Assembly (NCBI GenBank): GCA_030589835.1
Contig: JAUUZS010000206.1
Coordinates: 1-7,329, forward strand
Reading direction: 5' to 3'
DNA from: Cyclobacteriaceae bacterium
GTDB lineage: Bacteria; Bacteroidota; Bacteroidia; Cytophagales; Cyclobacteriaceae
Length of the DNA stretch: 7,329 bases
Shown: in pieces, positions 1 through 7,000 of the stretch
Position numbering within the stretch: position 1 is the first letter of the stretch
Layout of the letters: each line of letters opens with the position of its first letter
Program-made: the position numbers and the translations under genes
The notes under the pieces: model-generated
Told to the model about the DNA's origin: nothing
Seen by the model: only the letters and a program-made list of their open reading frames with translations
The model's database searches: none

Positions 1-1827
1 ATAGGATTTACGAACTATGCTACTCCAGGCGTAGATGATTCCATCACATCATTTCAAGACAGGGAAAAAGAAGAAGTAAAAGATAAGCAAAGGACTGCCG
101 AGGCCACTAAACCAGGTCATACGGAGAAAAATGAGACTGAAAGTTGGGAAGTAAAAAGTAAGAAAAAGTTAAATAATCCTGAAGCTCCGGGGCTGGAATT
201 GGCGATAGAAAATGAGGATATCGTGGTTTCAACAGCCCCTAAGGAAGAAGCGAAAAAGCCTGTATTTGAAATTGATGAAAAAATAGAAGCCGAAAAAGCC
301 GTCGGAGGTCTAACCAACTATGATCCCACACTCGATTTGGGGACTTATCAATTTCCTGAGTTGTCCTTGCTCAATGAATATGACAATAAAAATGTACATG
401 TCACCAAAGATGAACTGGAGCAAAACAAGGATAAGATTGTCGAGACCCTTATTAACTTCAAGATAGGGATATCAAGCATAAAAGCCACGATTGGGCCCAC
501 TGTTACATTGTATGAGATTGTTCCTGATGCAGGTGTAAAAATTTCCAGAATCAAAAACCTGGAAGACGATATTGCCCTGAGCCTCGCGGCACTGGGGATA
601 AGGATTATTGCACCAATTCCGGGAAAAGGAACCATAGGAATAGAAGTGCCAAACAAACACCGCGAGATGGTTTCTGTGCGTTCAGTTTTGGGGACAGAAA
701 AATTTGAAAATGCAAAGCATGAGCTTCCGGTCATACTTGGCAAAACGATTTCCAACGAAGTATATATTGCCGATTTGGCCAACATGCCTCACTTGCTTAT
801 GGCCGGGGCAACAGGGCAGGGAAAATCCGTCGGACTCAATTTGCTTATCGCATCTCTGCTATATAAGCGGCATCCATCCCAGCTTAAGTTTGTGCTGGTG
901 GATCCAAAAAGGGTTGAGCTCACCCTCTTTAATAAAATAGAAAGGCATTATTTGGCCATGTTGCCAGATAGCGAGGAACCCATCATTACCGAAAACAAAA
1001 AAGTAATTTATACACTCAATTCTCTGTGTATAGAGATGGACAACAGGCTATCATTACTAAAACTCGGTGGTTGTAGAAACCTCAAGGAATATAATGGGAA
1101 GTTTATAAAAAGGCTTTTAAATCCTGAGAAAGGCCATAGGTATTTGCCATACATTGTATTGATTATTGATGAATTGGCAGATTTAATGGTTACGGCAGGC
1201 AAAGAAATTGAAACACCTGTAGCACGACTTGCCGCAGTGTCCAGGGCTACGGGAATCCATTTGGTTTTGGCCACGCAAAGACCTTCTGTAAATGTAATTA
1301 CAGGCACAATAAAAGCCAATTTCCCAGCGCGACTTTCATTTAGAGTTACTTCTAAAATTGATAGCCGTACCATATTAGACTCCGGAGGAGCAGAGCAGCT
1401 TGTAGGTCTTGGTGATATGCTTTATTCTCATGGATCTGAATTAGTCAGGCTTCAAGGGCCATATATTGATACCCTGGAAGTAGAGAAAATTTGTGAATTT
1501 ATAGGATCTCAGCGAGGCTATGAAACCGCATATTTACTTCCCGAATTTATTGGTGAAGAAACAGATGCCCCGGGTGCAGCTGATTTGGCAGACCGGGATA
1601 AGATGTTTGATGAAGCAGCACGATTAATCGTAAGGCATCAACAGGGGAGCACATCATTGATACAAAGAAAATTGAAATTGGGCTATAATCGTGCTGGCCG
1701 ATTAATTGATCAACTGGAGGCAGCAGGTATTGTTGGTCCATTTGAAGGAAGCAAAGCAAGAGAAGTTTTAGTTCAGGACGAATACGCTTTGGAACAGTTA
1801 TTGAGTGAAATTGATGAAAAAAATTAA
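1..1827 (+). CDS. ftsK: DNA translocase FtsK, C-terminal part (5' end outside window)
   Basis: FtsK/SpoIIIE translocases are septum-anchored hexameric ATPases that pump chromosome ends and dimer junctions through the closing division site. The frame is open from base 1, giving 608 visible residues; the TTG at 199 lies inside the open frame and is not the real start. Residues about 1-110 are a Lys/Glu-rich linker. The alpha domain follows (about 116-240), then the RecA-like motor with Walker A GATGQGKS at 269-276 and Walker B IIDE ending at D390-E391. The conserved block ATQRPSVNVITGTIKANFPAR comes after it. A C-terminal winged-helix gamma domain, which in the family reads KOPS-type polar DNA motifs, covers about 534-590 (GSTSLIQRKLKLGYNRAGRL). 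The N-terminal membrane helices expected in the family must lie upstream. No frameshift is seen. lolA starts 21 bases downstream, so the two are probably one operon. Confidence 0.96.
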   Translation: MGFTNYATPGVDDSITSFQDREKEEVKDKQRTAEATKPGHTEKNETESWEVKSKKKLNNPEAPGLELAIENEDIVVSTAPKEEAKKPVFEIDEKIEAEKAVGGLTNYDPTLDLGTYQFPELSLLNEYDNKNVHVTKDELEQNKDKIVETLINFKIGISSIKATIGPTVTLYEIVPDAGVKISRIKNLEDDIALSLAALGIRIIAPIPGKGTIGIEVPNKHREMVSVRSVLGTEKFENAKHELPVILGKTISNEVYIADLANMPHLLMAGATGQGKSVGLNLLIASLLYKRHPSQLKFVLVDPKRVELTLFNKIERHYLAMLPDSEEPIITENKKVIYTLNSLCIEMDNRLSLLKLGGCRNLKEYNGKFIKRLLNPEKGHRYLPYIVLIIDELADLMVTAGKEIETPVARLAAVSRATGIHLVLATQRPSVNVITGTIKANFPARLSFRVTSKIDSRTILDSGGAEQLVGLGDMLYSHGSELVRLQGPYIDTLEVEKICEFIGSQRGYETAYLLPEFIGEETDAPGAADLADRDKMFDEAARLIVRHQQGSTSLIQRKLKLGYNRAGRLIDQLEAAGIVGPFEGSKAREVLVQDEYALEQLLSEIDEKN

Positions 1828-1848
1828 AAACTAAGTTAAATTAAGGGA

Positions 1849-2499
1849 ATGAAGAAGTTAGGATTAATGATCGTAATGTTAGGGCTGTTTGGGGTGGTTA
1901 CGGCACAAGAAGATCAAAAAGCCAAAGGAATATTGGATCAGATGAGTGATAAGTACCAGAGTATTCCGTCATACAAAACCAATTTTATATATAGACTACA
2001 CAACAAAGTAGAAAATATTGATGAAGAGTTTAGCGGTGAAATTATAGTAAAAGGAGAAAAATATGTGTTGTTTATGAGCGATCAGGAAATATATAATGAC
2101 GGCAAAACGATCTGGACTTTTCTTGCCGATGCCAATGAAGTAAATATAGACTATTATATGCCCAATGAAGGTGACTTATCGCCAAGTAACATTTATTCTG
2201 CCTCCAAACAAGGGTACCGGTACAGGTGGATTGAAAATAAAAGAATTGGTAGCAGAACGTTTAATGTAGTAGAATTGCAACCCGAAAACCCAAAAGACCC
2301 GGATAAAATATTTTTTAAAATTGTGTTGAATATTGATCAGGCAGACCATACGATGCATAGCTGGGAAATGTATGACCGCGGAGGAAGCATTTTTTCATAT
2401 TCTATTTCGGGTTTCAATCCTCAGTTCGTTGCTGAAGATTCATTCTTCAAGTTTAACGAGTCGAAATATCCGGATGTAGAGGTTGTAGATTTGAGATAA
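1849..2499 (+). CDS. lolA: LolA-type outer-membrane lipoprotein carrier protein
   Basis: This is a 216-residue periplasmic carrier of the LolA family, which takes lipoproteins from the inner-membrane LolCDE complex to the outer membrane. Residues 1-19 form a Sec signal peptide: two lysines, a hydrophobic stretch, and a likely cleavage at VTA|QE. The mature part starts with a helix (KAKGILDQMSDKYQSIPSYKTNF), the usual LolA opening. Alternating beta strands follow, among them FSGEIIVKGEKYVLFMSDQEIYNDGKTIWTF, typical of the half-barrel that holds the lipid. The ATG at 1849 is chosen because it gives a complete signal peptide. There is no convincing Shine-Dalgarno; AAGGGA sits directly against the start. 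The gene lies 21 bases after ftsK, an arrangement I know from Bacteroidota, and is probably co-transcribed with it. Bacteroidota generally have no recognisable LolB, so what receives the lipoprotein is unclear. The family call is firm; substrate range cannot be read here. Confidence 0.88.
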   Translation: MKKLGLMIVMLGLFGVVTAQEDQKAKGILDQMSDKYQSIPSYKTNFIYRLHNKVENIDEEFSGEIIVKGEKYVLFMSDQEIYNDGKTIWTFLADANEVNIDYYMPNEGDLSPSNIYSASKQGYRYRWIENKRIGSRTFNVVELQPENPKDPDKIFFKIVLNIDQADHTMHSWEMYDRGGSIFSYSISGFNPQFVAEDSFFKFNESKYPDVEVVDLR

Positions 2500-2625
2500 T
2501 TTGATGCTAGCCTACAATATCCTTTAGACTCAATGTGAGAAATCTACCTTAATCACCTCTGATTTATCGTCACACAGGCAGGACATGTTAATTTTATTTT
2601 GACCGGGTTTTTTTATGTTTAGTAA

Positions 2626-3444
2626 ATGACAAGAGAAGAATTAGTAAGCCAGATTAAGAAGAAAAAATCCTTTTTGTGTGTAGGATTGGATACGGATATT
2701 AAAAAAATGCCATCGCATTTGTTGAAATACGATGATCCGGTTTTTGAATTCAACAAGCAGATCATAGATGCGACTTCGGAGTTTTGCGTAGCCTACAAAC
2801 CAAATCTTGCATTTTATGAATCCCTTGGTTCGAAAGGCCTGGAAAGTCTTGAAAAGACGATGGAGTACATGCCAAAAGATGTGTTCACGATTGCAGATGC
2901 CAAAAGAGGGGATATCGGGAATACATCCAGTTTGTATGCAAGGGCATTTTTTGAGCAAATGAATTTCGATTCCATTACCGTGGCACCATATATGGGTGAG
3001 GACTCTGTAATGCCATTTTTGAATTATGACGGGAAATGGGTAATTCTTTTAGCGCTAACTTCAAACAAGGGCAGTAAAGATTTTCAGGATTTAAAAATTG
3101 AAGGCACTTCCACAAAACTTTTTGAAGAAGTGCTTAATACAAGTCTGAATTGGGGCAGCATCGATAATATGATGTATGTAGTGGGAGCCACAAAATCTGA
3201 AAAACTAAGAGAAATTAGAGAAATAATCCCAAACCATTTTTTGCTGGTTCCGGGAGTAGGAGCGCAAGGTGGGAGCCTGAAAGAAGTAGCAAAATATGGA
3301 ATGAATAAAGATTGCGGCCTTTTAGTGAATTCTTCAAGAGGAATAATATATGCTTCGGCAGACCATGATTTCGCCCTCCGAGCAACAGAAGAAGCCAGGA
3401 AATTACAGCAGGAGATGCAGCAATACCTAAGCGCTTATCTCTGA
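2626..3444 (+). CDS. pyrF: orotidine-5'-phosphate decarboxylase
   Basis: This 272-residue cytoplasmic TIM-barrel enzyme decarboxylates orotidine 5'-monophosphate to UMP, the last step of de novo pyrimidine synthesis. The catalytic signature is DAKRGDI at residues 91-97, with D91, K93 and D96 as the charged network. Other family blocks are FLCVGLDTD (17-24), VAYKPN (55-60), the loop [11 protein letters not shown] (206-216) and the phosphate-binding NSSRGI (235-240, R239). Length and the [12 protein letters not shown] block place it in the longer pyrF subfamily (about 270 residues) rather than the short E. coli-type enzyme. The ATG at 2626 is the first start in frame and puts the first motif at the expected depth. 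It stands 126 bases after lolA and so may have its own promoter, though I find no convincing one. The gene looks intact and ordinary. Confidence 0.97.
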   Translation: MTREELVSQIKKKKSFLCVGLDTDIKKMPSHLLKYDDPVFEFNKQIIDATSEFCVAYKPNLAFYESLGSKGLESLEKTMEYMPKDVFTIADAKRGDIGNTSSLYARAFFEQMNFDSITVAPYMGEDSVMPFLNYDGKWVILLALTSNKGSKDFQDLKIEGTSTKLFEEVLNTSLNWGSIDNMMYVVGATKSEKLREIREIIPNHFLLVPGVGAQGGSLKEVAKYGMNKDCGLLVNSSRGIIYASADHDFALRATEEARKLQQEMQQYLSAYL

Positions 3445-3715
3445 TCTTTTTTCTTCCGGGTTATGGATTTGCTTTGGAGTTGAAAAGAAGAAAGACACAA
3501 TCAAAACATCATATAAAACGATAGAATCGGAGGAAGCTGCAGTTTCCATTCATCCCACAGTTATTGATGTGGAAGTAAAGTGTTATAGTCATAACTGAAA
3601 AACCAGCATACTTTTTCCTACATTGGGTTGAGCAAAAAGATTATACGCTCCTTATGAGTATATTTATTTTTAGGAGTAATAAAAAGCGTAAATTCTACTT
3701 AATAAATCAGCCATA
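3445..3715. other. intergenic region between pyrF and the GH95-like gene
   Basis: These 271 bases carry no supported gene. A reading frame is open from about 3443 to the TGA at 3596-3598 (ending VIDVEVKCYSHN) but has no start codon, and I recognise no relative. The region holds a near-perfect 16-base palindrome at 3532-3547. The last 70 bases before the ATG at 3716 are very AT-rich and probably contain the promoter of the glycoside hydrolase gene, but no pair of boxes fits the Bacteroidota consensus at the usual spacing. No strong rho-independent terminator follows pyrF. Confidence 0.6.
3532..3547. repeat. near-perfect palindrome, possible operator
   Basis: GGAAGCTGCAGTTTCC reads as its own reverse complement except for one symmetric pair (G3536 against T3543). 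It is centred about 176 bases upstream of the GH95-like start. A dimeric regulator could bind such a site, but position and sequence match no operator I know, and a single short palindrome can arise by chance. Confidence 0.3.
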
Positions 3716-3889
3716 ATGAAACCTAAAGCCCTACTCATAATCTTAATCATTTCAATCTTTTTTTCATGTCTGAAACAAAAAACAATACCACCTGCTACAG
3801 AACATAACCTCGTATTTACCGAATTGTCACAAGTTTGGGACGAAGCCATGCCACTTGGAAATGGAATGGTGGGAAATCTGGTGTGGCAA

Positions 3890-3892
3890 TAA
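3890..3892 (+). other. premature stop codon (TAA, codon 59) in the GH95-like frame
   Basis: The bases CAA TAA GAT stand where relatives, as I recall them, read WQ-(K/E)-DGKLRFSLDRADLWD. A single-base change of AAA or GAA to TAA explains it. The frame is identical on both sides, so it is a substitution and not an indel. Confidence 0.9.
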
Positions 3893-3946
3893 GATGGTAA
3901 ACTACGCTTCTCCCTCGACCGTGCTGACCTTTGGGATTTGCGGCCG

Positions 3947-6007
3947 ATGGAAAATATCGATTTTGATAAATGGAAGTTCCGGGATGTGTATGAACACTGG
4001 AAATCGGATAAATACAAGAAAGTGCAAAATGCATTTGACGTGCCTTACGACAAACTACCTGCCCCATCGAAAATACCGGCCGGGGCTCTGGAGTTTGATG
4101 TTGCCGCCTTGGGAAAAGTAAAAACCGTAAGCCTCGACATCAAAAATGCTACTTGCATAGTTGAATGGGAAAATGGGGCAAAACTTGCCACGTTTGTTCA
4201 TGCCGAAAAACCATTAGGTTGGTACAAATTTGAGCATATAGATGAACCAATACAAGTAGCATTGGTTTCCCCGGCATATAACAGAAAAAGCGAGGGGAAA
4301 TATACCGCCCAATCCAGGAATGACCTAAATCAACTGGGGTATCCCCAAGGTGAAATAACAGAAGGCGATAATTCTTATACCTATAATCAAAATGGATGGG
4401 GTGATTTTTCTTATCAAATTCATACCAAATGGGAAACAAGTACTAATAGTTTGATTGGAAGCTGGTCGGTCTCGTCGGAAAACAAAGGTTGGGAGAAAAC
4501 TACAAAAGCCACCGATGTAGTTTCTGCTGAAACAGACCTCGGGTACAATTCTTCACTTAACACACATTTGGAGTGGTGGTCGAATTATTGGAGCCAGTCA
4601 GAAATTACTATCCCGGATGAATTGCTTGAAAAGCAGTATTACCTGGAAATGTATAAATTTGGCTCCGCCGCCCGCAACGATGCGCCGCCAATTGCCTTAC
4701 AATCAGTTTGGACTGCAGATCATGGAAAACTTCCTCCATTGAAAGGGGATTTTCATCACGACCTGAATACACAATTGAGTTACTGGCCAGCATACGCAGG
4801 AAATTATCTGAAACTGGAAGAAGGTTTTCTGAATTGGCTTTGGAAATACCGTCCGACATTTAAAAAATATACCAAAGATTATTTTGGCGTTGAAGGGATG
4901 AACGTTCCCGGAGTTACGACCCTGGAAGGCGAACCAATGGGTGGGTGGATACAATATTCCATGGGCCAATCGGTCGCTTCGTGGTTGAGTCATCATTTTT
5001 ATTTGCACTGGAAGTATTCCATGGATAGGAAATTTCTAGAAGAAAGAGCTTATCCATGGATCAAAGATGTCGCCATTTATCTCGATCAAATGGCCGTGAA
5101 AACCGACGATGGTAAACGGAAATTGCTGATGAGCTCCAGCCCTGAGATTTATAATAATTCGGCTGAAGCGTGGTTTGATAAAACCAGTAATTTCGATTTG
5201 TCATTGATCCGTTGGACATATGAAAAAGCAGCCGAATTGGCCCTAGAGATTGGACTGAAAGAGGAATCTGAAAAATGGGCTAAGATTTTATCTGAGTGGC
5301 CAGAGTTAGCTATAGATGAGCAAACGGGATTGATGTTTACCCCAGATTTGCCTTACAATGAATCGCATCGGCACTTTTCACATCTGATGGGGTTTCACCC
5401 ACTTGGTTTGGTCGATTTCTCCAATGGTGAGGAAGATAAAGAAATCATATTAAATACATTGAAAAACCTTGAAGCGCAAAGTACGGATTATTGGACCGGA
5501 TATTCGTTTAGCTGGCAGGGCAACCTTTATGCCCGGGCATTTGATGGCGAAAATGCAGCAAGGGTGTTACGTATATTTGCTGAATGTTTTTGCCTGAAAA
5601 ACTCATTCCATGTAAATGGCGACCAGTGCAAAGCAGGTTACTCAACGATGACATATCGTCCTTTTACGCTGGAGGGAAACTTTGCTTTTGCATCGGGAAT
5701 TCAGGAAATGTTGCTGCAAAGTCATACGGATATAGTGAGGGTTTTCCCAGCTATCCCTGAAGAATGGAAAGATGTAAAGTTTCATCAATTGAGGGCACAA
5801 GGAGCATTTCTGGTTTCGGCTCAGATGAAAGACGGTCTGGTAGTTCATATTGAAATAGAATCTGAAAAGGGAGGTGAAATATTGCTTGATAATCCATTTG
5901 AGAATGATGAATTCGGTTCATCAAAAGAATATAATTTTTCAAATGGTATAATTCGTTTAAATGTACAGAAAGGCGAAAAGGTGCTTTTGAAAATAAAAGG
6001 CGGCTGA
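3947..6007 (+). CDS. GH95-like frame downstream of the stop (possible restart product)
   Basis: If the TAA is real, the first ATG after it in frame is at 3947 (codon 78 of the full frame; a TTG lies at 3938), giving 686 residues with the whole catalytic barrel. Such a product would lack the lipoprotein signal and the first strands of the N-terminal domain, including the PLGNG motif, so it would stay in the cytoplasm and probably fold badly. No Shine-Dalgarno precedes it. Automatic annotation may nevertheless call a gene here; I consider the full frame from 3716 to be the ancestral gene. Confidence 0.35.
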   Translation: MENIDFDKWKFRDVYEHWKSDKYKKVQNAFDVPYDKLPAPSKIPAGALEFDVAALGKVKTVSLDIKNATCIVEWENGAKLATFVHAEKPLGWYKFEHIDEPIQVALVSPAYNRKSEGKYTAQSRNDLNQLGYPQGEITEGDNSYTYNQNGWGDFSYQIHTKWETSTNSLIGSWSVSSENKGWEKTTKATDVVSAETDLGYNSSLNTHLEWWSNYWSQSEITIPDELLEKQYYLEMYKFGSAARNDAPPIALQSVWTADHGKLPPLKGDFHHDLNTQLSYWPAYAGNYLKLEEGFLNWLWKYRPTFKKYTKDYFGVEGMNVPGVTTLEGEPMGGWIQYSMGQSVASWLSHHFYLHWKYSMDRKFLEERAYPWIKDVAIYLDQMAVKTDDGKRKLLMSSSPEIYNNSAEAWFDKTSNFDLSLIRWTYEKAAELALEIGLKEESEKWAKILSEWPELAIDEQTGLMFTPDLPYNESHRHFSHLMGFHPLGLVDFSNGEEDKEIILNTLKNLEAQSTDYWTGYSFSWQGNLYARAFDGENAARVLRIFAECFCLKNSFHVNGDQCKAGYSTMTYRPFTLEGNFAFASGIQEMLLQSHTDIVRVFPAIPEEWKDVKFHQLRAQGAFLVSAQMKDGLVVHIEIESEKGGEILLDNPFENDEFGSSKEYNFSNGIIRLNVQKGEKVLLKIKGG

Positions 6008-6018
6008 ATTAAATTCAG
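6004..6018. repeat. perfect palindrome over the stop codon of the GH95-like gene
   Basis: CTGAATTAAATTCAG is a perfect inverted repeat with 7-base arms around one central base, and it includes the TGA stop (6005-6007). As RNA it can form a 6-base-pair hairpin with a three-base loop. No T-run follows (GGGAGATTTGGG comes next), so it is not a standard rho-independent terminator. It may be a weak processing or termination element, or chance in AT-rich DNA. Confidence 0.35.
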
Positions 6019-6053
6019 GGAGATTTGGGAAAAGCAACAAACAGATATTTAAC

Positions 6054-6085
6054 TTTTTGTAGTTTTTCTAATAGTAATCTATAAT
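6054..6085 (+). promoter_or_regulatory. possible promoter of the EEP gene
   Basis: TTTTTG (6054-6059) and TATAAT (6080-6085) are 20 bases apart, which fits the long spacer of Bacteroidota sigma-A promoters with an upstream TTTG-type box. The downstream box matches the general TATAAT form better than the Bacteroidota TAnnTTTG form. It would leave a leader of about 30 bases before the ATG at 6124. The surrounding DNA is AT-rich, so chance matches are easy. Confidence 0.3.
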
Positions 6086-6123
6086 AATTTTTACGTAGTT
6101 TATTAGCGTGATCACAAACTAAA

Positions 6124-6990
6124 ATGATGAAGATAAAAAAAATGATTCCCCTTGTTTTGCTCATGCTTGTGATAGGAAGCATACACGCACAAGAACTCAC
6201 CGTTGCTACATTCAACCTGAGATACAGCATTGAAAAAAACCATAAATTCGATTCGACAAGAGGTGAAGACTGGGCTCGTCGTGGCCCTGTTGCAGCCGCC
6301 TTGATTCGTTTTCATGAATTCGAGATTTTTGGAACGCAGGAAGGTTTGTTGCATCAATTAGAAGATTTGTCAACGTGGCTACCTGGTTATAAGTATGTAG
6401 GTGTTGGCCGGGATGATGGAATAAAAGCTGGAGAATACACTGCTGTTTTTTATAAGACAGAGCGGTTTAAGGTATTGAATCATGGAGATTTTTGGTTATC
6501 AGAAACGCCAGAAAAACCTTCCATGGGTTGGGATGGAACATGTTGTCACAGGATGTGCACGTGGGTTCATTTTGAAGATCTGAAGTCCGGTAATAGTTTC
6601 TATTTTTTTAATACCCACTTCGATCATCAGGCTGTTGTTGCCCGAAAGGAAAGCAGTAAACTCATTCTTCAAAAGATTGATGATATTGCTGGTGATAATC
6701 CTGTTATTTTCATGGGTGACCTTAACGGGAATCACAAGAGCGATTGGTATAAATCTTTAGAAACTTCCGAAAAGCTACAGGATACTTTTAATCAAGCTGA
6801 AGATCCTTATGCTGTTAATGGATCTTTCAATGGTTTTGGACGACGAACTGCAAGTAAAAGCATCATTGATCATGTGTTCGTTACAAAGCATTTTAAAACA
6901 GAGAAGTGGGGTATCCTGACCGATACTTACCATGGAAAATTTCCATCAGATCATTTCCCGGTAATGGTAGAGCTGAAAATAACCAACTAA
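6124..6990 (+). CDS. secreted endonuclease/exonuclease/phosphatase (EEP) superfamily enzyme
   Basis: This 288-residue protein belongs to the DNase I-like EEP fold, metal-dependent hydrolases of phosphodiester or phosphomonoester bonds. Residues 1-22 form a signal peptide (MMKIKKM, hydrophobic stretch, cleavage at IHA|QE), so it acts in the periplasm or outside. The catalytic set is complete: N31 (ATFNLRY), E73 (GTQEG), NTHFDH with H165 and D167, MGDLNG with D199 and N201, IIDH with D249 and H250, and SDH with D276 and H277. The start could be the ATG at 6124 or 6127; neither has a Shine-Dalgarno. Homologues of this kind occur among carbohydrate-degradation genes in Bacteroidota, and here it lies 116 bases after a GH95-like gene and 10 bases before another putative glycosidase. 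Whether the substrate is nucleic acid, a sugar phosphate or a phospholipid cannot be told. A Cys pair at 140-141 with C145 lies in a loop, of unknown meaning. Confidence 0.9.
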   Translation: MMKIKKMIPLVLLMLVIGSIHAQELTVATFNLRYSIEKNHKFDSTRGEDWARRGPVAAALIRFHEFEIFGTQEGLLHQLEDLSTWLPGYKYVGVGRDDGIKAGEYTAVFYKTERFKVLNHGDFWLSETPEKPSMGWDGTCCHRMCTWVHFEDLKSGNSFYFFNTHFDHQAVVARKESSKLILQKIDDIAGDNPVIFMGDLNGNHKSDWYKSLETSEKLQDTFNQAEDPYAVNGSFNGFGRRTASKSIIDHVFVTKHFKTEKWGILTDTYHGKFPSDHFPVMVELKITN

Positions 6991-7000
6991 ATGTGGTGAT

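Larger units (their letters stand above)
3716..6007 (+). pseudogene. GH95-like glycoside hydrolase, putative lipoprotein, interrupted by an in-frame TAA at codon 59
   Basis: The frame from the ATG at 3716 is 763 codons, a normal size for GH95 (alpha-L-fucosidase/alpha-L-galactosidase) enzymes, but codon 59 is TAA. Residues 1-18 are a lipoprotein signal (MKPK, hydrophobic stretch, IFFSC with C18 as lipidated Cys). Before the stop lies the family motif WDEAMPLGNGMVGNLVW (41-57), and directly after it DGKLRFSLDRADLWD (60-74), so the homology runs across the stop without a gap. Residues about 30-290 match the N-terminal beta-sandwich and about 290-670 the (alpha/alpha)6 barrel: DFHHDLNTQLSYWPA (346-360), SSSPE (473-477, E477 the likely general acid), HRHFSHL (551-557), and LEGNFAFASGIQEMLLQS (652-669) followed by the VFPAIPEEW block. 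A beta domain ends the protein. No other stop or frameshift is present. The substrate is unknown. Residues after C18 (LKQKT) lack the acidic surface-export signal described for some Bacteroidota, so the inner face of the outer membrane is more likely. Confidence 0.8.

Noticed and set aside
199..201. TTG as the start of ftsK
   Set aside because: The frame is open to base 1 and the upstream codons have the same Lys/Glu-rich linker character; FtsK needs N-terminal membrane helices further upstream.
348..785. 145-codon open frame on the reverse strand opposite ftsK
   Set aside because: It lies wholly opposite a strongly conserved coding region, has no recognisable motif and is explained as a shadow.
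1008..1373. 121-codon reverse-strand frame opposite the FtsK motor domain
   Set aside because: It overlaps the Walker B region on the other strand and shows no family features.
2598..2621. Bacteroidota-type promoter before pyrF (TTTG and TATGTTTA)
   Set aside because: The boxes are only 12 bases apart, against about 19-21 expected, and would start transcription on the ATG.
3447..3493. Possible terminator after pyrF (TTTCTTC pairing with GAAGAAA)
   Set aside because: The 7-base stem is AT-rich with a loop of about 30 bases and no T-run after it.
3443..3598. Open stretch of about 50 codons after pyrF (ends VIDVEVKCYSHN)
   Set aside because: No ATG, GTG or TTG start in frame after the pyrF stop, and no recognisable homology; kept only as a remark on the gap.
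3644..3690. Stem TACGCT/AGCGTA with inner CTCCT/AGGAG upstream of the GH95-like gene
   Set aside because: The two short stems overlap and leave a large asymmetric loop; not a convincing riboswitch or terminator.
3855..4121. 88-codon forward frame overlapping the stop in the GH95-like gene, as evidence of a frameshift
   Set aside because: Its protein has no family character; GH95 motifs stay in one frame on both sides of the TAA, so the lesion is a substitution.
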